From assembly GCF_900182585.1 (NCBI RefSeq), contig NZ_FXTM01000006.1, positions 1 through 64,000 on the forward strand: a stretch of 64,000 nucleotides of DNA. Reading direction: 5' to 3'. Source of the DNA: Balnearium lithotrophicum. GTDB taxonomy: Bacteria; Aquificota; Aquificia; Desulfurobacteriales; Desulfurobacteriaceae. Position 1 is the first letter of the stretch; every line of letters starts with the position of its first letter. Under the pieces are notes generated by a model that saw only the letters and a program-made list of their open reading frames with translations, ran no database searches and had not been told where the DNA came from. The position numbers were made by a program, and so were the translations under genes. Shown here piece after piece: positions 7,953 to 16,855 of the stretch.

Positions 7953-9623
7953 CTAAATTTTGAATAGGTTAGGTTTGTACTTAACAATAAGGTCAAGAAT
8001 AACCTTTGTAACGAAAACAGCAGTAAACATACTTGACAGGATACCTAAGGAGAGTGTAACGGCAAAACCCTTTATAGGACCTGTTCCAAATTGAAAGAGG
8101 ACTGCTGCAGCAATTAAGGTTGTTACGTTGGCATCGAGTATTGTTCCCCAGGCTCTTGAGAAGCCTGCTTCAACGGAGGAAAAAAGGTTCCTTCCCTTTC
8201 TAATTTCCTCCTTTATTCTCTCGAATATGATTACGTTGGCATCAACGGCCATACCTACGGTTAAGATGTAACCAGCTATTCCTGGCAGAGTTAAGGTAGC
8301 TCCTAAGAGAACCATCATGGACCATAGGAGAACTACGTTCATAAGGAGGGCTAAATCGGCGGCCAATCCGGCAAACTTGTAGTAAAGGAGCATAAACAGC
8401 ATAACAATAACTATTCCTGCCACACCTGCCTTTATTCCCTTTTCAACGGACTCCTTACCCAAGGATGGTCCTACCGTTGTCTCCTCAACAATTTTTACAG
8501 GTGCAGGTAGAGCTCCAGCCCTTAAAACTATAGATAGGTCCCTTGCCTCCTGATAGGAGAACTGTCCAGTTATCTGTCCCCTCGAACCGATAGCGCTCCT
8601 TATTACGGGAGCGGACTGAACTTTACCGTCAAGTACGATTGCAAGTCTCGTTCCTACGTGTTTCGCCGTGTATTCCTTAAATATCCTTGCTCCCTCAGGT
8701 TTTAGGACGAAGCTCACTGCAGGCATGCCGTTTTCATCCCTACTTGGGTAGGCATCCTTTAGGTAGGCTCCGGTTAGTATCGGTTCCCTCTTAACTATGA
8801 AGAAGTTGTAGGCCACAACCTTTCCAGATTTGTTCTTAATCTCCTGAATTAGAACCTGCTGGTCATCCGGTACCTTTCCGCCAAAGGCCTTAACCACATC
8901 CTCAGGAGAGCGGAAGGGAAGCTTTTCCTCCTTTCCGTTCTTGACTTCGTAGAACGTTGGTCCCGATGGTGAAGGTTTGACAACAATCCTTGCTCCTTCT
9001 GGAACCGTTCCTCCCAACTTTGTTATAAGTTCCTCTACACTCCTTGCCGTATCAACCACTTCCTTAAATTCAAGGTTTGCAACCTTTCCAATTACCTTCT
9101 TGGCCCTTTCTGGGTTCTTAACCCCAGGAAGCTCCACAATAATCCTGTCCTTTCCGTTTCTAACAATAACAGGTTCTGCTACACCTAACTGGTCTATTCT
9201 GTTCCTTATCGTTTCAAGGGCCTGTTCTGCAAGCCTATCTATCTCCTTTGACTTGTAGGATGGTTTAAGTGAGAGCTCTATCTCCTTTCCCTTGACCTTG
9301 ATGTTAAACATATCTGAGTAGTCATCCTCTATTTTTGAAACGGCCTGTTTAACGTAGTCGGGAGATAACAGGAAAATCTCTATGTTTGTTTTTCTCCTTT
9401 CGACGGATACAACGGGAATGTTCTCCTCCTCCAAACTCCTCTTAATCTCCCTCAGAGCCGTTGAAACCTCATTCTCAAGGGCTTTCTCCGTATCAATCTG
9501 GAGAACCAAGTGGGTACCGCCTTTGAGGTCAAGCCCTAAGTTTATGGGCTTCGTTAAATCAATATAGAGGGCACCTAATAGGACTATCAGAACGAACAGT
9601 ATTTTCCACTTAAGGTTTTTCAT
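7953..9623 (-). CDS. secD: Protein translocase subunit SecD
   Basis: A 556-residue partner of SecF. One N-terminal helix is followed by the GLDLKGGTHLVLQID motif, a large periplasmic P1 region (about 35-370), then five helices with the AVDANVIIFERIKEE motif near residue 455. The length is normal for the family. It is the first gene of the secD-secF-lptF-lptG-nfi-ndk run, with a GAGGAG ribosome-binding site just upstream. Confidence 0.97.
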   Translation of the reverse strand: MKNLKWKILFVLIVLLGALYIDLTKPINLGLDLKGGTHLVLQIDTEKALENEVSTALREIKRSLEEENIPVVSVERRKTNIEIFLLSPDYVKQAVSKIEDDYSDMFNIKVKGKEIELSLKPSYKSKEIDRLAEQALETIRNRIDQLGVAEPVIVRNGKDRIIVELPGVKNPERAKKVIGKVANLEFKEVVDTARSVEELITKLGGTVPEGARIVVKPSPSGPTFYEVKNGKEEKLPFRSPEDVVKAFGGKVPDDQQVLIQEIKNKSGKVVAYNFFIVKREPILTGAYLKDAYPSRDENGMPAVSFVLKPEGARIFKEYTAKHVGTRLAIVLDGKVQSAPVIRSAIGSRGQITGQFSYQEARDLSIVLRAGALPAPVKIVEETTVGPSLGKESVEKGIKAGVAGIVIVMLFMLLYYKFAGLAADLALLMNVVLLWSMMVLLGATLTLPGIAGYILTVGMAVDANVIIFERIKEEIRKGRNLFSSVEAGFSRAWGTILDANVTTLIAAAVLFQFGTGPIKGFAVTLSLGILSSMFTAVFVTKVILDLIVKYKPNLFKI

Positions 9624-9667
9624 AAGAACTCCTCACCTTTAAACTTTGCTCCATGAATAATACAAAA

Positions 9668-10339
9668 TTAAAGGTCTGTATCGTTTATCCTGAGCCTGAA
9701 TTTGTAGCCAAAAACCTCCGTAGCCCTCCTGCACATCTCCATTCGGGGCTGGAATATGGAGAAGTAGTCAAGTAGGTCTGAAATTCTCGTATCAATTTTG
9801 AGAATGAGTTTTACAGTTCTCGTTACCTTATCAACCTCAAGGTTACTGTACAGAACTGCGTAGTTAACCCTGTCATGAATGTCCTCTCCAATTGTTCTCC
9901 TGGTTCTTACCCTTGTTCTGTGGACGTGGGACTTGTCGGCAATAACAACGGCAGCTGAGACCTCGGTAACGGGAAATCCCGTTTCCTCCTCGTGATTTCC
10001 AATTGCAAAGGTTATTTCTGTTAGGTCATCATCCAAGTAACCTTTCCCCTTTAAGAGTTGGAAAGCAAGAAGGGCTCCACTCTGAGCGTGATTGTGCCTT
10101 GAAACAATGTGACCGATATCGTGGAGAAAACCTGCCACTCCTGCAAGTTCTGCCCTCCTCCTATCTCCCGTTATCTCCATAAGCAGCCACCTTGCCTTTT
10201 CGGCAACCCATCCGACGTGCTTTATTCCGTGGTCCGTGTATCCCATTCTCTCCAAGAAGTAATCGCTCCTTTCAATGTAGTAGAGAATTCTCCTGTCCTT
10301 CATCAAATCCCTGTAAGTTGGAAACTCTATCTCTTTCAC
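9668..10339 (-). CDS. HD-domain metal-dependent phosphohydrolase
   Basis: A 223-residue single-domain HD protein. The metal-binding residues are visible: His41, the His73-Asp74 doublet in FLHDIGH, His82/His84, His116 and Asp135 in ADKSH. HD proteins hydrolyse phosphate esters such as (d)NTPs, cyclic dinucleotides or nucleotide alarmones; the substrate cannot be read from the sequence, and no GYP signature of c-di-GMP phosphodiesterases is present. It overlaps the end of birA by four bases. Confidence 0.88.
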   Translation of the reverse strand: MKEIEFPTYRDLMKDRRILYYIERSDYFLERMGYTDHGIKHVGWVAEKARWLLMEITGDRRRAELAGVAGFLHDIGHIVSRHNHAQSGALLAFQLLKGKGYLDDDLTEITFAIGNHEEETGFPVTEVSAAVVIADKSHVHRTRVRTRRTIGEDIHDRVNYAVLYSNLEVDKVTRTVKLILKIDTRISDLLDYFSIFQPRMEMCRRATEVFGYKFRLRINDTDL

Positions 10340-11025
10340 CTCTCCCTCACGCTAACGTCTGCTGCAAATACTTTTTTAAGACCCTCCTCCGTCTTAACAA
10401 TGAGAGCTCCATCAGTATCAACTTTAAGAGCTCTCCCGACGTAGGAGTTCCCCTCCTCGACCACTTTAACTTCCCTTCTAATCATAGGACAGTGTCTTTC
10501 AAACTCCTCAATACTAAAGTTTCCCTCCTTTAGCAAACTGTGAACTTTAACAACTTCTCTGTGGAGAAGTGATAGGAGCTCATCCCTATCAAATTCTATT
10601 CCTTCAACTCTCAGTGATGTTGCCGGAACGGGGAAGCTACTGAGCTCCTCCTTTGAGTATGTTAGGTTTATTCCTATTCCTACAACCAACCTGTCCCTGC
10701 AGAGCTCTGGAAGAACACCGGCAATCTTTTTTCCGTTTATATAAACGTCGTTTGGCCACTTCAAGTAGAACCCATCTCCGAACCTTAAAAGGGCTTTAAG
10801 TGTTGAGTAACCGAAGGCCAAACTTGAAATTCCAAAGTTTCTGCTCGGTCTCTCAAGGATGAATGAGACGTAAAGTCCCTTGTCCCTTTTTGAGAGCCAA
10901 CGTCTACCTCTTCTTCCCTTTCCACCCGTTTGCTCCCTTGCAACTATACAGAGGCCGTGGAAAAAGGGAACTCTCTTTGCTTCCTCGTTTGTTGAGTCTG
11001 TTCTGTCAACGTAGATAACTTTCAT
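10336..11025 (-). CDS. birA: Biotin--[acetyl-CoA-carboxylase] ligase
   Basis: A 229-residue monofunctional biotin protein ligase: it lacks the N-terminal helix-turn-helix of repressor-type BirA. Signature segments are DSTNEEAKR (10-18), the biotinyl-AMP loop GKGRRGRRW (35-43), LKWPND (88-93) and the NGKKIAG loop (97-103). It activates biotin with ATP and attaches it to a carboxyl-carrier lysine. The ATG at 11025 has no Shine-Dalgarno sequence, and a perfect TATAAT lies seven bases upstream on the minus strand, so the mRNA should be leaderless. Confidence 0.94.
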   Translation of the reverse strand: MKVIYVDRTDSTNEEAKRVPFFHGLCIVAREQTGGKGRRGRRWLSKRDKGLYVSFILERPSRNFGISSLAFGYSTLKALLRFGDGFYLKWPNDVYINGKKIAGVLPELCRDRLVVGIGINLTYSKEELSSFPVPATSLRVEGIEFDRDELLSLLHREVVKVHSLLKEGNFSIEEFERHCPMIRREVKVVEEGNSYVGRALKVDTDGALIVKTEEGLKKVFAADVSVRER

Positions 11026-11030
11026 GGAGG

Positions 11031-11053
11031 GAATTATACAGAGGTTATAATTC
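11031..11053. promoter_or_regulatory. Symmetric divergent promoter for birA and prmC
   Basis: GAATTATA (11031-11038) and TATAATTC (11046-11053) form a perfect eight-base inverted repeat around seven bases. Each arm holds a perfect TATAAT, one reading leftward (11038-11033) to birA, the other rightward (11046-11051) to prmC. They end seven and nine bases from the two ATG codons, and neither gene has a Shine-Dalgarno site. No strong -35 boxes are seen. Confidence 0.55.
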
Positions 11054-11060
11054 CTCCGCT

Positions 11061-11909
11061 ATGGAGTGGACTGTTGGAAGCTTGGTTAAAAGGGCTGCTG
11101 AGATTTTAAGGGAAAGAGGAAGTAAAACCCCGAGGTTGGACGCAGAGCTCCTCTTAGTCCATTCACTTGGACTAAAAAGTAGAGTGGAGCTCTACACAAA
11201 CTTTGATAGACCTCTATCTGAGGATGAGGTTGAAAGATACAGAAAGTTGATAGTCAGAAGGGCAAAGGGAGAACCGGTTGCCTACATAACGGGAAATAGG
11301 GAGTTCTTTGGTTTTGAATTTTCTGTTGATAGGGGAGTTCTCATTCCAAGGCCAGAAACGGAGTTCTTAGTCGAGGTTGTTTTTGAATTTTTGAGAAATA
11401 AGGAGGGTTTAACTGTTGTTGACGTCGGAACAGGTTCAGGGTGCATCGTCCTAACGCTCTGTAAGTTGACGGGTGAGAGACATAAATTCTTTGGAATAGA
11501 CATATCCAAGAAGGCTTTGGAAATTTCTGAGAAGAATAGGGAAAAGTTGGGGTGTTCCAAGGTTGAGTTTTTAAAGGGAGACCTACTCTCCCCTATCGAC
11601 TTTTCTGTAGATGTTGTCGTTTCAAATCCCCCTTACGTTTCAGTTAACGACCCCAAATTGGAAAGGGAGGTTCTAAAGTTTGAGCCTGCGGGAGCTCTCT
11701 TTGGAGGGAGAACTGGACTTGAGGTAATTGAGAGGTTAGTTGAGCAGTCCTCGGAGAAATTAAAAAGGGGTGGACTTTTGGCTTTAGAAGTTGGTATAGG
11801 CCAGAGTGATAAGGTGAGTAACTTACTCAGGAGCTCAGGATTTGAAGATATTAAAACTTACAGGGATTTATCTGGAATTGAGAGGGTAGTTACGGGGGTT
11901 AAGGAATAA
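11061..11909 (+). CDS. prmC: Peptide chain release factor N5-glutamine methyltransferase
   Basis: A 282-residue HemK-family enzyme that methylates the Gln of the GGQ motif in release factors RF1/RF2 using S-adenosylmethionine. A helical N-terminal domain (1-80) precedes a Rossmann methyltransferase fold with DVGTGSGCI and the catalytic NPPY motif at Asn189-Tyr192. The start has no ribosome-binding site (the preceding bases read CCTCC), and a TATAAT ends nine bases upstream, suggesting a leaderless message. Its stop codon overlaps the murA start by one base. Confidence 0.95.
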   Translation: MEWTVGSLVKRAAEILRERGSKTPRLDAELLLVHSLGLKSRVELYTNFDRPLSEDEVERYRKLIVRRAKGEPVAYITGNREFFGFEFSVDRGVLIPRPETEFLVEVVFEFLRNKEGLTVVDVGTGSGCIVLTLCKLTGERHKFFGIDISKKALEISEKNREKLGCSKVEFLKGDLLSPIDFSVDVVVSNPPYVSVNDPKLEREVLKFEPAGALFGGRTGLEVIERLVEQSSEKLKRGGLLALEVGIGQSDKVSNLLRSSGFEDIKTYRDLSGIERVVTGVKE

Positions 11910-13177
11910 TGGAGAAGTTTGTTATAAGAGGAGGAAGGGAGCTCCACGGCAAGGTTAGGGTTTCTGGTTCAAAGAATGCCTCACTCCCCATTCTCTTCTC
12001 CTCAATCCTATCGGGAAGTCTCAAACTTTCAAACGTTCCAGACCTTAGGGATGTTTCAACTGCATGTAAACTCCTCGAGATAATGGGATTTAACGTTGTA
12101 AGGAACAGTGATACTGTTGAAGTGGAGTTCACGGGAAGAATTAATCCTGAGGCTCCCTACGAATTGGTTAAAACAATGAGGGCTTCCATCCTCTGTTTAG
12201 GGCCTCTTCTGTCCAAGTTTGGAAGGGCCAGTGTTTCGCTCCCCGGAGGGTGTGCAATCGGCTTAAGGCCGGTCGACCTTCACCTGAAGGGCCTTTCAAA
12301 GATGGGAGCAGATTTGAGAATTTCCCACGGGTACGTAGTTGGAGAGGTAAGGGGAAGGTTAAAGGGCGTCGATGTAACGTTGGACTTTCCAACTGTCGGT
12401 GGAACGGAGAATATACTTATGGCTGCCGTTCTTGCAAAGGGAAAAACGGTTATAAGAAATGCAGCAAAGGAGCCAGAAATTGTCGATTTGGCAAGAGCTC
12501 TAAAAAAGGGAGGAGCAAGGATAGAGGGAGAGGGAACGGACGTCATAGAGGTAGAGGGGGTGGACGAAATTGGCCCTATCGAGTACAGGGTTATGCCCGA
12601 CAGAATAGAGGCAGGAACGTTTCTCTCTGCAGTGGCCTCTGCAGGTGGAGAAGTGGAAATAGAGGAATTTCCAACGTTTGCCTTAGAGTCGGTTGTTGAG
12701 AAGTTTGTTGAATCGGGACTCTCTATTGAGGAAATTTCGGAAGGTAGAGTTTTAGTGAAAAAAAGAGATAGACTAAAGGGAACGGATATAGTTACACAAC
12801 CCTATCCGGGCTTTCCAACGGATATGCAGGCTCAGTTTATGGCTGCAATGTGCATAGCAGATGGGGTATCTGTAATAAAGGAAACGATATTTGAGAACAG
12901 GTTTATGCATGCTCTGGAGCTCCAGAGAATGGGTGCAGACTTAAAGATTGAGGGCAATACCGTCGTTGTCAAAGGTGTAGACAAGTTAATTGGAGCAAAG
13001 GTTACGGCAACAGACTTAAGGGCAAGTGCATCGTTGGTTATAGCAGGACTCGGAGCTGAAAACACAACGGAGGTTTACAGGATATACCACCTTGATAGGG
13101 GCTACGAGAAATTGGAGAGGAAGCTCAATTCGTTGGGTGCAGAGATAGAGAGAGTCCCAAGTGAGCTTAAGTATTAG
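11909..13177 (+). CDS. murA: UDP-N-acetylglucosamine 1-carboxyvinyltransferase
   Basis: A 422-residue enzyme of the EPSP-synthase fold that adds enolpyruvate from PEP to UDP-GlcNAc, the first committed step of peptidoglycan synthesis. The catalytic Cys is present at residue 115 in LPGGCAIGLRPVD, so the enzyme should be the fosfomycin-sensitive Cys type. SGSKNASLPIL near the N-terminus is the substrate loop. It is translationally coupled to prmC and ten bases ahead of hisG. Confidence 0.98.
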   Translation: MEKFVIRGGRELHGKVRVSGSKNASLPILFSSILSGSLKLSNVPDLRDVSTACKLLEIMGFNVVRNSDTVEVEFTGRINPEAPYELVKTMRASILCLGPLLSKFGRASVSLPGGCAIGLRPVDLHLKGLSKMGADLRISHGYVVGEVRGRLKGVDVTLDFPTVGGTENILMAAVLAKGKTVIRNAAKEPEIVDLARALKKGGARIEGEGTDVIEVEGVDEIGPIEYRVMPDRIEAGTFLSAVASAGGEVEIEEFPTFALESVVEKFVESGLSIEEISEGRVLVKKRDRLKGTDIVTQPYPGFPTDMQAQFMAAMCIADGVSVIKETIFENRFMHALELQRMGADLKIEGNTVVVKGVDKLIGAKVTATDLRASASLVIAGLGAENTTEVYRIYHLDRGYEKLERKLNSLGAEIERVPSELKY

Positions 13178-13187
13178 GAGTTGAAAG

Positions 13188-13826
13188 ATGGACTACAAAT
13201 CAATAACTGTTGCACTTCCAAAGGGAAGACTACTGAAGGAGGCTGTTGGTTTCCTTGAATCATGTGGGATAGATGCATCGGAAACCCTTACTAAAACGAG
13301 AAAGCTCATCTTCCAGTGGAAAAACTTTAAGTTCATCTTAGTTAAACCTATGGACGTTCCAACGTACGTTTACTACGGAACTGCCGATATTGGAATAGCG
13401 GGAAAGGACGTTATCGAGGAAAAGGGGTTTGACCTCTACGAACCGTTGGACCTTAAGTTTGGAGCGTGCAGGCTTTCCGTTGCAGAACCTCAGGATATAG
13501 ATGAACCCTACGACATAGAAAAGCTCTCCTACATAAGAGTTGCCACAAAGTATCCGAAGATAACCGACAGGTACTTTAGAAGTAAGGGAATTCACCCTGA
13601 AATAATAGTCCTCTACGGTTCCGTGGAATTGGCTCCACTCGTAGGTCTTTCAGATAGGATAGTTGACCTTGTTCAAACTGGAACGACACTTAAGGAGAAT
13701 GGTTTAAGGGAAGTGGATGTTATTCTCCATTCGACTGCAAGGCTGGTTATAAACAGGGCAAGCTTGAAAACAAAGTACTTAATCTTGAAGCCAGTAATAG
13801 ATAGGATGAAGGAAGTTATTTTATAG
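13188..13826 (+). CDS. hisG: ATP phosphoribosyltransferase, short form
   Basis: A 212-residue enzyme of the first step of histidine synthesis (ATP + PRPP). It begins with the typical ALPKGRLLKEA and carries the PRPP-binding stretch IVDLVQTGTTLKENGL. It lacks the C-terminal regulatory domain of long-form HisG, so a separate HisZ subunit is expected elsewhere in the genome. It is placed between murA and moaA rather than in a his operon; hisH is about 21 kb away. Confidence 0.96.
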   Translation: MDYKSITVALPKGRLLKEAVGFLESCGIDASETLTKTRKLIFQWKNFKFILVKPMDVPTYVYYGTADIGIAGKDVIEEKGFDLYEPLDLKFGACRLSVAEPQDIDEPYDIEKLSYIRVATKYPKITDRYFRSKGIHPEIIVLYGSVELAPLVGLSDRIVDLVQTGTTLKENGLREVDVILHSTARLVINRASLKTKYLILKPVIDRMKEVIL

Positions 13827-13855
13827 AATAAATTAAATTTTAATCGGCGGGCTTT

Positions 13856-14824
13856 ATGAGGATAACTTACTTAAGGGTTTCAGTTACCGATAGGTGTAAC
13901 TTCAGGTGTAAGTACTGTATGCCTGAGGGAAATCAGGAGTTCATACCCCATCCAGAAATACTCAGATACGAGGAAATAACCGAAATTGTAAGGGTATTTA
14001 CAACCTTTGGGGTTAAATCTATTAGATTAACAGGGGGGGAACCCTTAGTTAGAAAGGGTTTAGAGGAATTAATTTTTCAGCTAAAGAGTATTGAAGGTAT
14101 AGAGGAGGTAACATTAACGACCAACGGATATTTCCTCAAGGAAAAGGCGAGAACGTTAAAGGAGAATGGGCTAAACAGGGTAAACGTTAGCATTGATACC
14201 TTAATTCCGGAGAAATTTTCGTTTATTACAGGAAGAGAAAGAGATGCCCTCTTTAGGGTCATTGAGGGAGTTGAAGAGGCGAAATCGATTGGAATTGAGC
14301 CTGTAAAGATAAACACAGTCCTAATTAGGAATTTTAACGATGGAGAGTTGGAGGGTTTTATCAGATTTTCGGAAAGATTTGGTGTAGAGGTGAGATTTAT
14401 AGAGTTGATGCCTGTAGGCGGGAAGTTCTTTAGCTCCGAGAACTTTATTCCGGCTTCAGAGATAAAGGAGAAAATAGTTAAACAGTTTGGAAAACTCGTT
14501 CCACATAAAACAAAAAAGATGGGACCCGCAAAGAGCTTTAAAATTGAAGGAACAAAGGCCGTTGTTGGATTTATTCCTTCTGTTAGTGAACACTTCTGTT
14601 CAGAGTGTAACAGACTAAGACTGACATCTGATGGAAAACTTCGGCTCTGTCTAATGTCGGAAAAGGAAATAGATATTAAGGGGATTTTAAGGTCTCCCTC
14701 CTACAAGAGGGAAAATTTGGTCTCTGTAGTAAGGGGAGCTCTTCTTTTAAAGAGGGGAATAAACGGAATAGAGGCCCTTGAGGGGTTAGGCTGCTCGAGG
14801 AAAATGTTTACAATAGGGGGATAG
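13856..14824 (+). CDS. moaA: GTP 3',8-cyclase (molybdenum cofactor synthesis)
   Basis: A 322-residue radical-SAM enzyme converting GTP to 3',8-cyclo-GTP. The N-terminal 4Fe-4S cluster ligands are Cys14-x3-Cys18-x2-Cys21; the second cluster uses Cys248-x2-Cys251-x13-Cys265. The protein ends in the conserved Gly-Gly that reaches the active site. No clear Shine-Dalgarno sequence precedes the ATG. Cofactor genes moaC, moaE and mog are not nearby. Confidence 0.96.
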   Translation: MRITYLRVSVTDRCNFRCKYCMPEGNQEFIPHPEILRYEEITEIVRVFTTFGVKSIRLTGGEPLVRKGLEELIFQLKSIEGIEEVTLTTNGYFLKEKARTLKENGLNRVNVSIDTLIPEKFSFITGRERDALFRVIEGVEEAKSIGIEPVKINTVLIRNFNDGELEGFIRFSERFGVEVRFIELMPVGGKFFSSENFIPASEIKEKIVKQFGKLVPHKTKKMGPAKSFKIEGTKAVVGFIPSVSEHFCSECNRLRLTSDGKLRLCLMSEKEIDIKGILRSPSYKRENLVSVVRGALLLKRGINGIEALEGLGCSRKMFTIGG

Positions 14825-14827
14825 TCA

Positions 14828-15082
14828 ATGGAAAAATTAATAGCAGTTGATTTAACAGTTATTGCAGTTTGCTCTGTTCTTATAACTGTTGGTTTAATAG
14901 CTGTTTTAATTATTGCGTACAGAATTTTAAAAAAGATGGAGGAGGGGGTTGATACGGTTAACTCTCAGCTTAAACCGGCAGTTATCGACTTAAAAAGGAC
15001 AATCGTTTCGATTACTGAAAACTTAAAGGTAGTTTCGGGAGCCCTCTCCTTTGTAGGTAAGTTTAAAAAGTCAAAAAAGTAG
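14828..15082 (+). CDS. Small membrane-anchored protein, DUF948/YtxG-like
   Basis: An 84-residue protein with one N-terminal helix (about 8-35) followed by a charged amphipathic helix with regularly spaced hydrophobic residues, the layout of DUF948 proteins. These usually sit beside YtxH-type proteins, as here. Function is not established. The start follows the moaA stop by three bases with GGGGG as a possible ribosome-binding site. Confidence 0.65.
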   Translation: MEKLIAVDLTVIAVCSVLITVGLIAVLIIAYRILKKMEEGVDTVNSQLKPAVIDLKRTIVSITENLKVVSGALSFVGKFKKSKK

Positions 15083-15121
15083 CATAAGTTTAAATATTGA
15101 AGAATTAATTTGGAGGAAGAG

Positions 15122-15421
15122 ATGAGAAAGAGTTCACTGATGTTTTTATTAGGTAGTTTAATAGGTGCAGGAGCAGCTTACGTTGCAACTACGAGGAAGG
15201 AGGAAATCCTCAAGAAAATAGAGGAGCTCCAGGAGCAGATTAAGGAGAGCGACCTTCCTGAAAGGGCAAGGGCTCTGGTAGAGGATATTTCAAGGTCTAT
15301 CAAGGAGCTCTTAACGAGTGGCGAAGAGGAGATGTCTGAGGAGGAGAAGAGGACAATCTTAGAGGAAGTTGAGCAGAAGATTCAAAAACTTGAAGAGACA
15401 ATTCAGAAGGAGGGAGAGTAA
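15122..15421 (+). CDS. YtxH-like small envelope protein
   Basis: A 99-residue protein. The ATG at 15122 was preferred to the in-frame TTG at 15110 because GGAGG lies five bases upstream of it. The N-terminus is a glycine-rich helix (LLGSLIGAGAAYVATT) as in YtxH proteins, followed by a long Glu/Lys coiled coil covering the rest. It pairs with the DUF948-like gene upstream and stands three bases before murE, hinting at a cell-envelope role, which is inference. Confidence 0.68.
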   Translation: MRKSSLMFLLGSLIGAGAAYVATTRKEEILKKIEELQEQIKESDLPERARALVEDISRSIKELLTSGEEEMSEEEKRTILEEVEQKIQKLEETIQKEGE

Positions 15422-15424
15422 TTT

Positions 15425-16855
15425 TTGGAGCTCTCCCTTCTACTAAAGCCCTTAGGTTTAAGGTTTGAAGGTAATTTCTGGGTTGAGGGAATCACTGAGA
15501 ACTCTAAAAAGGTTCTGCCTAACTTCATTTTCTTTGCCTACAAAGGTCTCTCCTCAGATGGGAACCTCTTTGTAAAGGAGGCTATAAAAAGGGGAGCCTC
15601 TGTAGTTTTTACAGATTCACTCAAAACGTACAGGGAGCTCCGTTCACTCATTCCTGTCTTTCTAACGGAAAATCCGAGAAAGGACTTAGCAGTTCTCTCT
15701 GCGAGGTTTTACGGAAACCCGGAGAGGGAGCTCTCAATAATAGGTATTACTGGAACAAACGGTAAGACAACAACTTCCTACCTTACCTTTAGCGCTATCA
15801 ACAGAATTGGAGAAAGGGCAGGAATCGTTGGAACTGTAGAGTGGGGAACGGAGGAGGAGAGGTTTCCCTCAGATATGACAACCCCTTCTCCAACAGACTT
15901 TTTCAGGATTCTTGCCTACTTCAGGGACAGGAGAGTTAAATGGGTCGTCTGTGAGGTTTCATCCCACGCCTTAGAACTTGATAGGGTTTACGGAGTAGAG
16001 TTTAAGGGTTCGGTATTTACCAATCTATCCCATGACCACCTCGATTTCCACGGAGATATTTACAACTACTTCCTATCAAAGGAGAAACTCTTCTTCAAAT
16101 CGAAAGTTTCGGTTGTAAACGGTGATGACCCGTTTGGGAAGTGTCTCTACGGCTTGAGGGGCATTTTTACCAGAAAGTTTCTCTCCTATGGAGTGGAGGG
16201 CGACTACAGAATAAATCAATTTAGAGATGGCAGATACGTAGAAATCTCTCATGAGGGAAGTAAATACAGAGTGGAAACGGAGCTAAAGGGATTTTTCAAT
16301 GCCTACAATCTAACAGCTTCCTTTTCACTCCTTTCGGAGTTGGGCTTTCCAAAGGATGAGCTTGCAGTTTCCTACACGGGAGTAAAGGTTCCCGGAAGGC
16401 TTGAGGAGGTTCGTAGAGGGGTATTCATCGACTATGCACACACTCCAGATGCTCTAAAGAAGGTCCTAAAAACCCTGAGGGATATAACAACCGGCAGGTT
16501 GATAGTGGTCTTTGGAGCTGGAGGTAATAGGGATAGGGAGAAGAGAGCTCCGATGGGAAGGGTAGCATCTGAAATTGCTGATTTAGTTATTCTTACAAGT
16601 GATAACCCAAGGAGTGAACCCGTAGAGAGAATAATTTCTGACATACTATCAGGAATTGATAGAAAGGAGAAAGTTACGGTTGAGCTTTCAAGGAGGGAGG
16701 CAATAAATCTTGCCCTTTCAATGAAAAAGGAGGAAGATACCGTTTTAATTGCAGGCAAAGGTCATGAAAACTACCAGATAATTGGAAGTGTAAAAATTCC
16801 CTTTAGCGATAGGAAGGTTGTTGAGGAGTTCTATGGATGCAAAAAAGCTATCTGA
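15425..16855 (+). CDS. murE: UDP-MurNAc-tripeptide synthetase (meso-diaminopimelate adding)
   Basis: A 476-residue Mur ligase that adds the third stem-peptide residue in the cytoplasm. The ATP loop GITGTNGKTTTSY, the central HALELDRVYG segment and the substrate-choosing DNPR motif at Asp393 are seen; DNPR is the signature of meso-diaminopimelate ligases. The TTG start is preceded by GGAGG in the end of the YtxH-like gene. The following murF start lies inside its last codons, so translation is coupled. Confidence 0.97.
   Translation: MELSLLLKPLGLRFEGNFWVEGITENSKKVLPNFIFFAYKGLSSDGNLFVKEAIKRGASVVFTDSLKTYRELRSLIPVFLTENPRKDLAVLSARFYGNPERELSIIGITGTNGKTTTSYLTFSAINRIGERAGIVGTVEWGTEEERFPSDMTTPSPTDFFRILAYFRDRRVKWVVCEVSSHALELDRVYGVEFKGSVFTNLSHDHLDFHGDIYNYFLSKEKLFFKSKVSVVNGDDPFGKCLYGLRGIFTRKFLSYGVEGDYRINQFRDGRYVEISHEGSKYRVETELKGFFNAYNLTASFSLLSELGFPKDELAVSYTGVKVPGRLEEVRRGVFIDYAHTPDALKKVLKTLRDITTGRLIVVFGAGGNRDREKRAPMGRVASEIADLVILTSDNPRSEPVERIISDILSGIDRKEKVTVELSRREAINLALSMKKEEDTVLIAGKGHENYQIIGSVKIPFSDRKVVEEFYGCKKAI

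Noticed and set aside
12250-12699. Open frame of 149 codons on the plus strand inside murA, rich in Arg/Gly/Lys
   Set aside because: It is out of frame with an intact, canonical murA and its composition is what a shifted reading of that gene gives.
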